A model generated the notes under the pieces. It made no database searches. It saw only the letters and a program-made list of their open reading frames with translations, and had not been told where the DNA came from. Source: JABSSA01 sp039984715 (GTDB taxonomy: Bacteria > Pseudomonadota > Alphaproteobacteria > Rhodobacterales > Rhodobacteraceae). Taken from it: a DNA stretch of 64,000 bases. Shown one piece after another: positions 7,836 to 17,500 of the stretch (position 1 is its first letter; each line of letters starts with the position of its first letter). The position numbers and the translations under genes were made by a program. The DNA is taken from contig JBDWUA010000010.1 in assembly GCA_039984715.1 (NCBI GenBank), positions 124,001 through 188,000 of the forward strand, written 5' to 3'.

Positions 7836-8432
7836 TCAAAGCTGAAGGTTTTCGATCCCGTCGACAATCGTGCCTTCGTCATCTTCAAAGTGCTTTTCAG
7901 TGACGACACCGGGACGTTGGGCAAACTGCTCCATGAGCTTGATCGGAAACAAAACCGACCTAGTATTTTCGAAACCGGGCACCTTGCGCAACAAACCTGA
8001 CGTCGCGGACGTGCAAAATGAACGCGCCACTGCGCCGTTTTGTTGTGCCAGACGCAGCGCAATTTCTGCCTGTTCCGGTGTCACCGGTACGGTCTGTGTC
8101 ACCACATGAAAGGTACTGCGGGCGTGCGCGCTTTTATATCCCGCAAGCACCCTAGGCGTGATCCCATATAGAACGTCATTTTGTTCTGGGACGATTTCAT
8201 GGTGGAATGACCCAGCAGGATCAAACAGAACACGCTGGGACGCATTGATCATCAACGCAGTGTGACCGCCGCCGCCTGTTTGATTGTTCACAACCGTGAT
8301 CAGCGTGATCGAAGCAGGTTCAGTGTGGCGATAGGCTTTTTCACGCACAACTTCTTGTGGCGCATAGGGGCTGTTAACACCGGCGCAAGCGCCCAAAATG
8401 GTCAAAACACCCAGAACAAACCAAAGCCGCAT
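7836..8432 (-). CDS. Putative lipoprotein of unknown function
   Basis: 198 residues. A lipoprotein signal peptide ends in the lipobox LGAC (Cys16), so the mature protein is probably lipid-anchored in the envelope. The mature part contains GGGGHTALMI, then VLFDPAGSFHHE, and later SFCTSATSGLLRKVPGF. A His in a GHT strand, an aspartate in a FDPAG strand and a downstream Cys at a helix start resemble a circularly permuted papain/NlpC-like arrangement, but this is my inference and no family was recognised with certainty. It lies directly downstream of the small cytochrome oxidase subunit gene on the same strand (24-nt gap). Confidence 0.75.
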   Translation of the reverse strand: MRLWFVLGVLTILGACAGVNSPYAPQEVVREKAYRHTEPASITLITVVNNQTGGGGHTALMINASQRVLFDPAGSFHHEIVPEQNDVLYGITPRVLAGYKSAHARSTFHVVTQTVPVTPEQAEIALRLAQQNGAVARSFCTSATSGLLRKVPGFENTRSVLFPIKLMEQFAQRPGVVTEKHFEDDEGTIVDGIENLQL

Positions 8433-8456
8433 AACCCCACCCCTTATCGTAGCAAT

Positions 8457-8591
8457 TTATGTTGCGAAAATCGCCATTCCGACCAGCAAAACCAAAATAA
8501 CGACAACTGACCATGTCGTGAATTTCATAAAGCCGTCGAATGTCTGCTCTTGGACTTCTACGTCCATATCGCCATGTTTGTGATCTGCCAT
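8457..8591 (-). CDS. aa3-type cytochrome c oxidase subunit IV
   Basis: Short gene of 44 codons. The product begins MADHKHGDMDVEVQEQTFDG, followed by one hydrophobic segment (VVVILVLLVGMAIFA). This is the pattern of the small bacterial aa3 oxidase subunit IV seen in Rhodobacter and Paracoccus: a charged N-terminus, the EQTFDGF(M)KF motif, and a single helix that packs against the oxidase core in the inner membrane. The main oxidase genes are not in the window; in this group the subunit IV gene is often apart from them. Confidence 0.88.
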   Translation of the reverse strand: MADHKHGDMDVEVQEQTFDGFMKFTTWSVVVILVLLVGMAIFAT

Positions 8592-8670
8592 TTTGAGCAC
8601 CCTAATTATCTGATTTCCGCGCAATTATCGGATTCGGTGGTCTCTGTCACCACGTCAAAGCATCGCAGGC

Positions 8671-9129
8671 TTAGCTTGTTTCCAAATCCTGCGCCAACTG
8701 AAACCCAATGCGGTTGGGTTCTTCTTGCTCCACATCCTTGGGTAAGGCGCGCAACATAACATTCAGTTGCGAAACATGCTGCACCAGCTGAGTGCGTGAT
8801 CCGGTTGGATCACTGCCATAAAACGTGATGATGTCCGGATCAAAGAATCCCATGCCTTCGATACGCATGACACCCACATCCCCACCGGCAAATCCCATGG
8901 CAACCTCGTGATCGTTGTCCAAAGTTTCCTCAAACTTTTGCAAATACAGGATGATCCGTTCATAGGCCCATTGTGCCGGGCTTTTTTGTTCAACGGGTTT
9001 GCGCGCAACTGAATCGGGCAATGGCGCATCGCCGCTTTGACCTTTCGAAGGATCAACATGCACATCATGTCTGCGCGGCAGTGCTGCGGATTCCGCGGCT
9101 TCTGCTGCGGTTTGAATATCGTTTGTCAT
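8671..9129 (-). CDS. DUF6173-like conserved protein
   Basis: 152 residues, soluble. The N-terminal 50 residues are low-complexity and charged. The conserved core (about 50-145) runs SPAQWAYERIILYLQKFEETL, then HEVAMGFAGGDVGVMRIEGMG and FFDPDIITFYG. I recognise this as a Rhodobacterales family that I believe is DUF6173; function unknown. It starts 4 nt after the MBL-hydrolase gene and is probably the third gene of an acyl-CoA dehydrogenase - MBL hydrolase - DUF operon. Confidence 0.75.
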   Translation of the reverse strand: MTNDIQTAAEAAESAALPRRHDVHVDPSKGQSGDAPLPDSVARKPVEQKSPAQWAYERIILYLQKFEETLDNDHEVAMGFAGGDVGVMRIEGMGFFDPDIITFYGSDPTGSRTQLVQHVSQLNVMLRALPKDVEQEEPNRIGFQLAQDLETS

Positions 9130-9133
9130 TGCC

Positions 9134-10180
9134 TTACCTCACACGCTCATAGACCCATGCATTGTCATCGCGACGGGAACGCGTCACCTGACCTGTCTGG
9201 TGAAGGTGCGATAAATGCGCGATGGCTTCAACCAATGCCAACCCATATTCGCCAGAACCGATCTTTCGCTTGAACAACGGAGTAAAACACTCCGCGGCGG
9301 ATAATGGGGATTCCAGATAGGCCAACAACCGATCAAGCGCGCCATGATGGTTGTCGATCAGGTGCTTCATCCGCATAGGAAGGCCAGTAAACGGCAGTTT
9401 ATGGCCCCCAAGGACAATTTGGTCTTCGCGTGCCAGACCAGACAAGCGTTCACAGGCTTCTAGCCAATCCGCGACGGGGTCCGCCTCTGGTTCTGTTGCA
9501 TAAACACCAATATTTGGACTGATCGATGGCAGGATTTGATCCCCGGCTATCACCAAATTGTCATCCCGGCTCCAGAATGTTGCGTGTTCCGGCGCGTGTC
9601 CATTGCCCATGTGGATGTCCCAATCGCGCCCGCCCATGCGAATCGTTTGCCCTTGCTGCAAACGCGTGAACCCCAATGGCAGCGGCGCAGTGATATCGGC
9701 AAAGTTAAAAGGACGTTCAGATTTGCGTTGGGCCAGAATGTCGGGATCCATGCCCGCACTTTCATAGAAAGCAATGGTTTCAGCGTTTGGGACCTTTTGC
9801 ACATCCAACTGCAACATGCGCGCCATTAGCCAACCAGTACGCGGCATGCACAATTCCGCCCCATGTTCCGTTTGGAACCAGCCAGCCAACCCAACATGGT
9901 CAGGGTGGTGATGCGTGACAATCACACGCGAAACAGGTTTTCCCGCCAAAGGTCCCGACAGCAACTCGGACCAGATCGCCCGAGTTTTCTTGGAGTCAAA
10001 CCCGGTGTCGATGAGTGTCCAACTGTCCCCGTCATCCAGCGCATAGATATTCACGTGATCCAGCTTCATCGGCAATGGCAGGCGGCACCAAAAGACACCA
10101 TCCGCGACTTGAATCGCCTCACCTTGTCCCGGCGCGTCTTCCCACGGATATCGCAATCCGCGCATATCTCCATCCGCCAT
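9134..10180 (-). CDS. MBL-fold metallo-hydrolase
   Basis: 348 residues. The metallo-beta-lactamase fold carries the zinc motif HxHxDH at residues 90-95 (THHHPDHVG), a later GNGHAPEH histidine, the bridging Asp in GDQILPS and a final GGHKLPF histidine, so the dinuclear metal site looks complete. The C-terminal ~100 residues form an extra helical domain that ends in a winged-helix-like segment, as in the LACTB2-like group. The substrate is unknown; with an acyl-CoA dehydrogenase immediately upstream (TGATG overlap), a thioesterase role is possible but unproved. Confidence 0.88.
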   Translation of the reverse strand: MADGDMRGLRYPWEDAPGQGEAIQVADGVFWCRLPLPMKLDHVNIYALDDGDSWTLIDTGFDSKKTRAIWSELLSGPLAGKPVSRVIVTHHHPDHVGLAGWFQTEHGAELCMPRTGWLMARMLQLDVQKVPNAETIAFYESAGMDPDILAQRKSERPFNFADITAPLPLGFTRLQQGQTIRMGGRDWDIHMGNGHAPEHATFWSRDDNLVIAGDQILPSISPNIGVYATEPEADPVADWLEACERLSGLAREDQIVLGGHKLPFTGLPMRMKHLIDNHHGALDRLLAYLESPLSAAECFTPLFKRKIGSGEYGLALVEAIAHLSHLHQTGQVTRSRRDDNAWVYERVR

Positions 10181-11889
10181 CAGGCAGCCAAGTCATCTGC
10201 GGACAAAGCAAAAAGATCTGCACTGCCCGCTTGGGCGTGGGCCAGTAACGACGCGTGTTCTGGCATCAAACGTTGAATATAGAACCGCGCCAGCGACTCG
10301 CGTGGGCCACCACGATCTGACATGGCCGCTTTCAAGTGCATATGGCCGCCAAGCACGCGCGCAAACGCTCGCAAGAATGGAACAGATCCGGCAAAACGTT
10401 CTTGCAGATCAGATTGCGACACCAACCATTCGGTTGCTTCGCGCAGGCTTTCACTGGCTTGCCATACCGGTTCTGCCAGTTCAGGCAAATCGGCACGGGC
10501 GGCTTCTGCGTGGGATTCGATTTCGTCCAAAATGCGTCCGGCTGCTTCGCCGCCATCCATCATCTTGCGCGCAACCAAATCCATCGATTGGATGCCGTTT
10601 GTGCCTTCGTAAATTGTGGTCACGCGTACATCCCGCGCAAATTGCGCCGCACCTGTTTCCTCAATAAAGCCCATGCCGCCATGCACCTGAATGCCCGTAT
10701 TCGTCACCTCGACACCAATATCTGTTCCAAATGCTTTTGCAATCGGTGTCAAAAAGGCCGCGCGCGCCGTCCATTCGGAATCGCCAGTGGCCGTACCCAT
10801 GTCGATCGACACAGCACAGGCCAAGGAAATTGCGCGGGCCGCAAAGACATCTGCCTTCATCGACAACAACATCCGGCGGACATCCGCATGATCCACGATG
10901 CGATCGCTTTCACCCGCAGTGCGTCCCTGTTTACGCTCCAGCGCATAGGCCAGTGCATGTTGGTATGCCCCCTCAGCGGCACCGATGCCTTGACCGCCAA
11001 CACCAAGACGCGCGTTGTTCATCATCGTGAACATTGCGGCCATGCCGCCGCCTTCCTCACCAACAAGCCAACCTTTTGCGTCGTCATATTGCATCACGCA
11101 AGTTGGCGAACCGTGCAGGCCCATTTTATGTTCAAGGCTCACCACTTTCAGCGTATTGGCGACACCACAATTCCCATCTGCATCAGGCAACAGCTTGGGC
11201 ACCAAAAATAGAGAAATCCCCTTGGTTCCCTCTGGGGCACCGGGCAAACGCGCCAAAACCAAATGGCATACATTTTCCGTAAAATCGTTGTCGCCCCAAG
11301 AGATGTAGATTTTTTGACCCGACACTGCGTATGTGCCGTCGCCGTTTGGCTCAGCCTTGGATGACAAGGCACCAACGTCCGAACCGGCCTGCGGTTCGGT
11401 CAGGTTCATGGTTCCGGTCCATTCGCCCGATATCAATTTGGGCAAATACAGGTCTTTGATCTCGTCAGATGCGTGATGTTCCAAGGCTTCGATCTGGCCT
11501 TGGCTCATCAGCGGCGCGAGCTGCAATGACAAGCAGGCAGATGACATCATTTCGTTCACCGCATGCGTCACCGTGATTGGCAGGCCCATGCCGCCATATT
11601 CCGGATCAGCCGCCATACCGACCCAGCCGCCTTCGGCAATCGCCTTAAACCCTTCGGCATACCCCGGCGACGTGCGAACGACGCCGTTTTCCAAAGCTGC
11701 GGGTTGCAAGTCGCCGGGACGTTGCAGCGGGGTCAAAACCTCTTCGCTTAACTTACCAGCTTCCGACAAAATGGCGCGAACCAGATCGTCAGTTGCTTCT
11801 CCGAAACGCTCGGTCTCACGGACCTTGGCCAAATCAACCACGTGATCAAATAAGAAAAGAAAATCTTCTACAGGGGCACGAAATGTCAT
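10180..11889 (-). CDS. Acyl-CoA dehydrogenase, DmdC-like family
   Basis: 569 residues, the length of the acyl-CoA dehydrogenase subgroup that includes DmdC and has an extra C-terminal domain. Start chosen at ATG 11889, preceded by GGAG, because it gives the family N-terminus MTFRAPVEDFLF; the longer open frame upstream is spurious. Motifs: GGWVGMAADPEYGGMGLP, LTEPQAGSDVG (residues ~163-173), GGMGFIEETG and the catalytic-base motif IYEGTNGIQ with Glu428. FAD-dependent alpha,beta-dehydrogenation of an acyl-CoA is expected; the actual substrate (fatty acyl-CoA or methylmercaptopropionyl-CoA) cannot be told here. First gene of a three-gene operon. Confidence 0.93.
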   Translation of the reverse strand: MTFRAPVEDFLFLFDHVVDLAKVRETERFGEATDDLVRAILSEAGKLSEEVLTPLQRPGDLQPAALENGVVRTSPGYAEGFKAIAEGGWVGMAADPEYGGMGLPITVTHAVNEMMSSACLSLQLAPLMSQGQIEALEHHASDEIKDLYLPKLISGEWTGTMNLTEPQAGSDVGALSSKAEPNGDGTYAVSGQKIYISWGDNDFTENVCHLVLARLPGAPEGTKGISLFLVPKLLPDADGNCGVANTLKVVSLEHKMGLHGSPTCVMQYDDAKGWLVGEEGGGMAAMFTMMNNARLGVGGQGIGAAEGAYQHALAYALERKQGRTAGESDRIVDHADVRRMLLSMKADVFAARAISLACAVSIDMGTATGDSEWTARAAFLTPIAKAFGTDIGVEVTNTGIQVHGGMGFIEETGAAQFARDVRVTTIYEGTNGIQSMDLVARKMMDGGEAAGRILDEIESHAEAARADLPELAEPVWQASESLREATEWLVSQSDLQERFAGSVPFLRAFARVLGGHMHLKAAMSDRGGPRESLARFYIQRLMPEHASLLAHAQAGSADLFALSADDLAA

Positions 11890-12030
11890 GTCTTGTCTCC
11901 AGTATGGCCCTCGCAGGGCTTGGCAAAGCAAACGCTGCGCTCTAATTGGCCGATCTACAGTACAAATGAAGGTGCCGCACCCGATCACGCAAGTGGGACG
12001 CGGCGTCACAAGGGAACGCAAAGACAGTTC

Positions 12031-12993
12031 ATGGTGAAACAGGCCGCGCAAATCCTTACCCCCGACGAAAATGGGTTGGCTCAAGCCGCCGCATATCTGC
12101 GCGCTGGTCAATGCGTCGCGTTCCCAACAGAGACAGTGTACGGCTTGGGTGCGGATGCGCGCGATGGACAAGCCGTGGCAAGGATTTATGAGGCAAAATC
12201 GCGGCCCAGCTTTAATCCGTTGATTGTTCATGTCCACGATGTACAGGCGGCAAAACGGTATGTGCGCTGGAATGATATGGCAGAGCGTCTTGCCCAAGCA
12301 TTCTGGCCCGGTGCCCTAAGCCTTGTGATGCCATTGTCGGACAATCACGGATTATCTGAATTGGTCACAGCTGGGCTTGATACAGTTGCGTTGCGCGTTC
12401 CGGCCCATCCTGTCGCGCAACAGCTCTTGGACATTTTTGATGGTCCTATCGCTGCTCCATCCGCGAACCCGTCAGGCCGCATAAGTCCAACATGTGCAGC
12501 GCACGTCATTGATGGGCTTGGGGATCGCATTGCAGGGATCGTTGACGGCGGCGCATGCAATGTCGGTGTAGAAAGCACCATAGTCCAAGTCGGTTCGCCC
12601 CCCCGCCTTTTGCGCCCCGGCGGCATAGCAAGCGTAAACATCGAAACGGTCCTTGAGTGTCCGCTTGCCAGTCCGGAGTCTGAAAAAATTACCGCGCCGG
12701 GTCAAATCGCCTCGCATTATGCGCCAAATGCTGAAATGCGATTGAATGCGCATTCGGCTGATCATGGGGAAATCCATTTGGGGTTTGGCGACATAGCCGG
12801 TGATTTAACCTTGTCCGCATCAGGCAATCTGGTCGAAGCAGCCGCGAACCTATTTGGACATTTGCATCAACTGGACAAGAGTGGCCGACCAATTGCGGTT
12901 GCTCCGATCCCGATGACCGGGTTGGGTCAAGCCATCAATGATCGATTAAATCGCGCCGCCGCGCCACGTTCAGGCATGCCCAGCCGTAGCTGA
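12031..12993 (+). CDS. L-threonylcarbamoyladenylate synthase (Sua5/YrdC family)
   Basis: 320 residues, so the long Sua5 type with a C-terminal Sua5 domain. Start at ATG 12031 with AGGGAA upstream. The YrdC domain has FPTETVYGLG (31-40), KSRPSFNPLIVH (56-67), the PSANPSGRISPT segment and VESTIV; the linker PGQIASHYAPNAEMRL leads to the C-terminal domain. It makes threonylcarbamoyl-AMP from threonine, bicarbonate and ATP for t6A37 of tRNAs. Its last 24 nt overlap the convergent algH-like gene. Confidence 0.95.
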   Translation: MVKQAAQILTPDENGLAQAAAYLRAGQCVAFPTETVYGLGADARDGQAVARIYEAKSRPSFNPLIVHVHDVQAAKRYVRWNDMAERLAQAFWPGALSLVMPLSDNHGLSELVTAGLDTVALRVPAHPVAQQLLDIFDGPIAAPSANPSGRISPTCAAHVIDGLGDRIAGIVDGGACNVGVESTIVQVGSPPRLLRPGGIASVNIETVLECPLASPESEKITAPGQIASHYAPNAEMRLNAHSADHGEIHLGFGDIAGDLTLSASGNLVEAAANLFGHLHQLDKSGRPIAVAPIPMTGLGQAINDRLNRAAAPRSGMPSRS

Positions 12994-13548
12994 CAATCCA
13001 AGCGGGTCAACACCAAGACGTTCAAGGGCTTTCAACCATTTAGTCGTGTTGCTGTCTTCGAAGACAAGATCAGGGTCGGCGTCAGATGTCAGCCATCCGT
13101 TTTGCCCAATTTCGCCTTCAAGTTGACCGGGGCCCCACCCTGAATACCCCAACATTATCATTGACTTGCGCGGGCCTTCGCCCTTTGCGATATCTTCAAG
13201 AATATCCACGGTCGCCGACATCGCGAATGTTCCAGCAACATCAAGCGTCTGAAGACGGGACGTATAATCTGGCGTGTGCAAAACAAAGCCACGCGCCACC
13301 TCAACGGGACCACCGAAATGAACCGGCATACTGCCTGCGGCGTTTTCAGGCGATATGTCCAATTGATCCAACACATCTCGAAGAACGACTTCGTCGGCAG
13401 GTTTGTTCACAATCAAACCCATCGCCCCTTCTTCAGAATGCGCGCACATGAAAATAACAGAATGTTCAAATCGCGGGTCGCCCATGCCGGGCATCGCGAT
13501 CAGCAATTTGCCAGTTAGATCCAACGGTTTTGTGTCCGTAATGTCCAT
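12970..13548 (-). CDS. YqgE/AlgH family protein (UPF0301)
   Basis: 192 residues from ATG 13548, which gives the family start LTGKLLIAMPGMGDPRFEHSV. Other family motifs are GAMGLIVNKPADE, VHFGGPVEVARGFVLH, ILGYSGW-type MLGYSGWGPGQLEGEI and NGWLTSDADP. A conserved soluble family of unsettled function; AlgH was linked to alginate regulation in Pseudomonas, but no such role is implied here. The 3' end overlaps the convergent Sua5 gene by 24 nt. Confidence 0.93.
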   Translation of the reverse strand: MDITDTKPLDLTGKLLIAMPGMGDPRFEHSVIFMCAHSEEGAMGLIVNKPADEVVLRDVLDQLDISPENAAGSMPVHFGGPVEVARGFVLHTPDYTSRLQTLDVAGTFAMSATVDILEDIAKGEGPRKSMIMLGYSGWGPGQLEGEIGQNGWLTSDADPDLVFEDSNTTKWLKALERLGVDPLGLSATAGHA

Positions 13549-13670
13549 GATTCTCCGACAAAGATGACTGTTCGTACGGTCCACGACAAGCCTTGATATA
13601 GGTCGCAAGCGAAACAAGGCTGACCCAATTGTGACTTGGCATTTGCCATTCTTCACACCAATTAGAGATC

Positions 13671-14492
13671 ATGACAGTTCGCAATACGATTTTCGCCGCT
13701 ATATTGGCTTCTTTTCCCATTGGATTCGGGCAAGACGCCTCTGCGCAGAGCAATTTTGACAATCCGATAACAGCCGAAGTCATCGACGGATGGCAATTGC
13801 CCGACGGTCGACGCATGGCTGGATTGCGCCTGACACTTGCGCCGGGCTGGAAAACCTATTGGCGTACCCCCGGTGATGCCGGCATCCCCCCGCAATTTGA
13901 TTGGAAACGCGCGCGAAATTTGGGTGGCGTGGCCATTGATTGGCCTGCCCCAACTGTTTTCGTCGACAACGGGTTCCGATCACTAGGGTACAAAGACCAA
14001 GTTATTCTTCCCCTTACGATTACGGCACGGGATGGTTCAAAGCCTGTCCACTTGCGCGGACGGATGAATTTGGGTGTTTGTGCCGAAGTCTGTGTACCTT
14101 ACGCATTGGACATCGATCAAAAACTGTTCGCCGAAGCAACCAGCCCAACACCAGCGATTATTGCAGCGTTGACGTCTCTTCCTTACAGCGCAAAAGAGGC
14201 GGGCGTGCACAGCGCGACCTGTCGCGTGACCCCAACGCAAGACGGCATGCAAATCCAAGCAGACGTCAGTTTGCCATCAACTGGTGGCAACGAAGTTGTC
14301 GTAATCGAACCCAATGTTCCCGGCTTGTGGGTCAGCGAAGCGGACACAAAACGGTCGGGTCAGTCGCTGACGGCCACTTCCGAAATGGTGCACATTGATG
14401 GTGATCCGTTTTCAATCGACCGATCCCGTGTGCGGATCACAGTCATCGGCGATGATTACGCGGTCGATGTGCAGGGCTGCAAAGCGGGTTAG
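13671..14492 (+). CDS. Secreted DsbD-alpha-like (N-terminal DsbD domain) protein
   Basis: 273 residues. A signal peptide (about 1-25, ending ASAQS) directs export. The body matches the N-terminal immunoglobulin-like domain of DsbD/ScsB: LTLAPGWKTYWRTPGDAGIPP, then the active-site-like NLGVCAEVCVP with Cys137 and Cys141. No membrane or thioredoxin-like DsbD segments follow, so it is a free periplasmic domain. Two more cysteines lie in the C-terminal half. A role in periplasmic thiol transfer is inferred; the membrane partner is not in the window. Confidence 0.85.
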   Translation: MTVRNTIFAAILASFPIGFGQDASAQSNFDNPITAEVIDGWQLPDGRRMAGLRLTLAPGWKTYWRTPGDAGIPPQFDWKRARNLGGVAIDWPAPTVFVDNGFRSLGYKDQVILPLTITARDGSKPVHLRGRMNLGVCAEVCVPYALDIDQKLFAEATSPTPAIIAALTSLPYSAKEAGVHSATCRVTPTQDGMQIQADVSLPSTGGNEVVVIEPNVPGLWVSEADTKRSGQSLTATSEMVHIDGDPFSIDRSRVRITVIGDDYAVDVQGCKAG

Positions 14493-14500
14493 GTTTCCCG

Positions 14501-17500
14501 CTAGGCAATCTTTCGTTTACGAATAGCAAATGTGAATGCGCCGATAACATAGGCAATCAGACACAAGATCATCACACCCAGAATAAACACGCCCATTGCC
14601 GTCACCAACGCAGAACCACCTGACACTATTGGCAGAGCATTGACCAAAGGCGGCCATAATGCGCCAGTCCAGATGACAACGCCCATTGTGATGCCAAGCC
14701 AACCGATCACAACCATGCTCAGACAGCCCAAACACAGGCGCAAACCAGTTGCCGGGGCGCGTAATCCTCGACGCATTGCGCGTATCTGTCGTGACACATC
14801 ATGTTGCATCGCCACCAACGCAGGCACAATCAGCAACACCAAAATCATGCCAAACCCAAGCCCATAGACCAGTGTGATAACTGTCGGTTTTAGGAATTGC
14901 GCCTGTGCTGATTGTTCGTACAGCAACGGGGCCATCCCAAGAACGGTCGTCAACGTCGTCAACATCACCGGGCGCAAGCGATCTGCCGTTCCATCAATGA
15001 TTGACGGGATCAGGCCGCGTTCTTCGGCGTATTGATCGATGGTCGTGACCAAAACAATGGAATCATTGATGATGATCCCCGTCATGCCAAGCAATCCAAC
15101 AACGGTGAACATGCTCAGTGGGATATCCCATAGGTGGTGACCATAGATCGTTCCGACCAAACCAAATGGGATGATTGCCATAACCACCAATGGCCTTGTC
15201 CAACTTGAAAAGACCCAAGACAACACAAGATAGATCCCCAGCAGACACAAAATCAAACCTGACATTGCGTCGCTTAGAAACGCATCTTCTTGCTCACTCA
15301 GGCCAGCAAGGCGCCATTCCACCTGTCGTTCCGCCGCAATGGTTGGCAGGATTTCTTGTTCCAGCGCGTCCTGAATTTCGGTTGCCCGTGCTGGATTATC
15401 CTCTGAAATGTCACCAGTCACAGAAACGATACGAATACCATTTTCCCGCCGCACCGTTGAAAACCCAGTCCGACGTTCGACGCTCACGATATCAGACAAG
15501 GGAACGTATTCCCCATCTGGCGTGCGCATTTGCGTTCGTTCCAAAAAATCCGCCGTTAATTCACCCGTTGGCAATTCCACACGGATCGTCGCGGATCGTG
15601 CGCCATCAGGATAAGTCGCAGCTTCTATGCCACCCAATCGGTTACGCAAAGCCCGCCCCAGCGTGTCTATTGAAAAGCCTAGCGCCTGACCTTGCGCTGT
15701 TAAATCGAGGATCAATTCTTCTTTGTCGAAGGCCAGATTATCCTCAACGGCCGACACTTCTGAATACCGCGACAGCGCACGTTTTAAATCTTCTGCGGCG
15801 CCTTTCAGGGTATCCGTGTCGGCCCCAAAGAATTGCACATCCAGCGCATCACCACCCGGCCCTGATCGCCACCCACGGAAACTGACCACTTCGACAAGAG
15901 GATGGGGCGCGACGAGATCCTGCAATTCGCCGACAAACGCGAAACTGGAATAAGGGCGCAAGTCCGCATCAATCAATTCGATGGACAAACCGCCCAACTG
16001 ATCCGCGTCTTTGGTGTCAGATCCGGACAATCCCCGCCCTGAATTCCCACCTATCTCAGCGATAACATAGTCTATCGGATTCAATCCGTAACGGTCTTCG
16101 TAATCGGCCCCAAGCTCTTCTGTGGCGCGTTGCATTTCGCGCATCATCTCAACGGAATCTGCACGGCTGGCCCCTTCGGCCATCATGAAATTGCCAGAAA
16201 CCGACCCGCGTTCCGGTGCATTAAAGAAACGCCATTGCACATCGCGATTGATGAACAACGTGATCTGACTGGCAAGCACCACAATGACGCCGGCAAGGAC
16301 GACGTATCTGGCTGTAATGACCCCCGCCATAAGACGGCGGAACAATTTATCGCGCACCCATTCAAAACCGCGGTTTACGACACGGGATGGCAGATCGTAC
16401 CAATGCTCTTTGCGCGAGCTTAGTGCATGGCTCATGTGATGTGGCAGGATGAGGAAGCATTCCATCAATGACGCGATCAGCACCGCGATCACAGTGAAAG
16501 GGATGTCGCGGATCAAATCGCCGAAACGTCCCCCCACCGCGATCAAACCAAAAAACGCGATCACAGTGGTCAGCGTGGCGGCGAAAACAGGCATCGCCAT
16601 ACGTTGCGCTGCACGTTCAGCAGCTACAACAGGCGATTCACCGTAGTTGCGAAACCGATGATCCGCATGTTCCCCGACAACAATGGCGTCATCGACCACG
16701 ATCCCAAGTGTGATGATCAGGCCAAACAAAGACACCATATTGATCGTCAGGCCGCCCAAATACATAAAGGCCAACGCCGCAGACATGGCCACTGGAATAC
16801 CCGCTGCCACCCAAAACGCAGTGCGCGCATTCAGGAACAAAAACAGTAGGCAAACCACGAGGCTAAGCCCCATCAAACCGTTATCGATCAGAATATTGAG
16901 CCGTCCCGATATGGCTTCGGCCCGCGTGCGGATCAATTCAACCGAAACACTAGGCGGCAAGGTTGATTGCAATTCGCGCGCCACGTCTTCGACGGCGGCT
17001 TGAACCGCGATAGCATCCCCTTTGTCGGATCGATCAACACGCACTGAAACTGCTGGGTTTTCACCGACAAAGTAGCTGCGATTCCGATCCGAGCCTTCTT
17101 TGGTGATTGTCGCAACATCGCCAACCGTCAGTTTCGACCCATCTGCATTCGATCGCAAAACAATTCCGGCAATCTGTGACGGATCGCGTTTTTCGCGCCC
17201 CGTGCGCACCCGTGCATTCGCCCCATCAACTTCACCAGCAGGGTCCGCGCTGACCTCGGCTTCGATAGCGGCTGCGATCTCTGCCATTGTGACATCGCGT
17301 GCAATCAAGGAAAGTTGTGGCACTTCGATCATGATTTGTGGGGCCGCGACACCACGAATGGTCGTGCGTGTTACACCATGCCGAAACAGGCGCGTCACAA
17401 ATTCATCTGCGAACTGGCCCAATTGCTCGGGACTGACCGGACCGGTGATCACAACATCAGTTACGCGATCTCGCCATGCCCCGCGACGCACTTCAGGGTC

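Noticed and set aside
11890..12297. N-terminal extension of the acyl-CoA dehydrogenase open frame
   Set aside because: The extra 136 residues do not resemble the family and read through the divergent Sua5 gene; ATG 11889 has a good ribosome-binding site.
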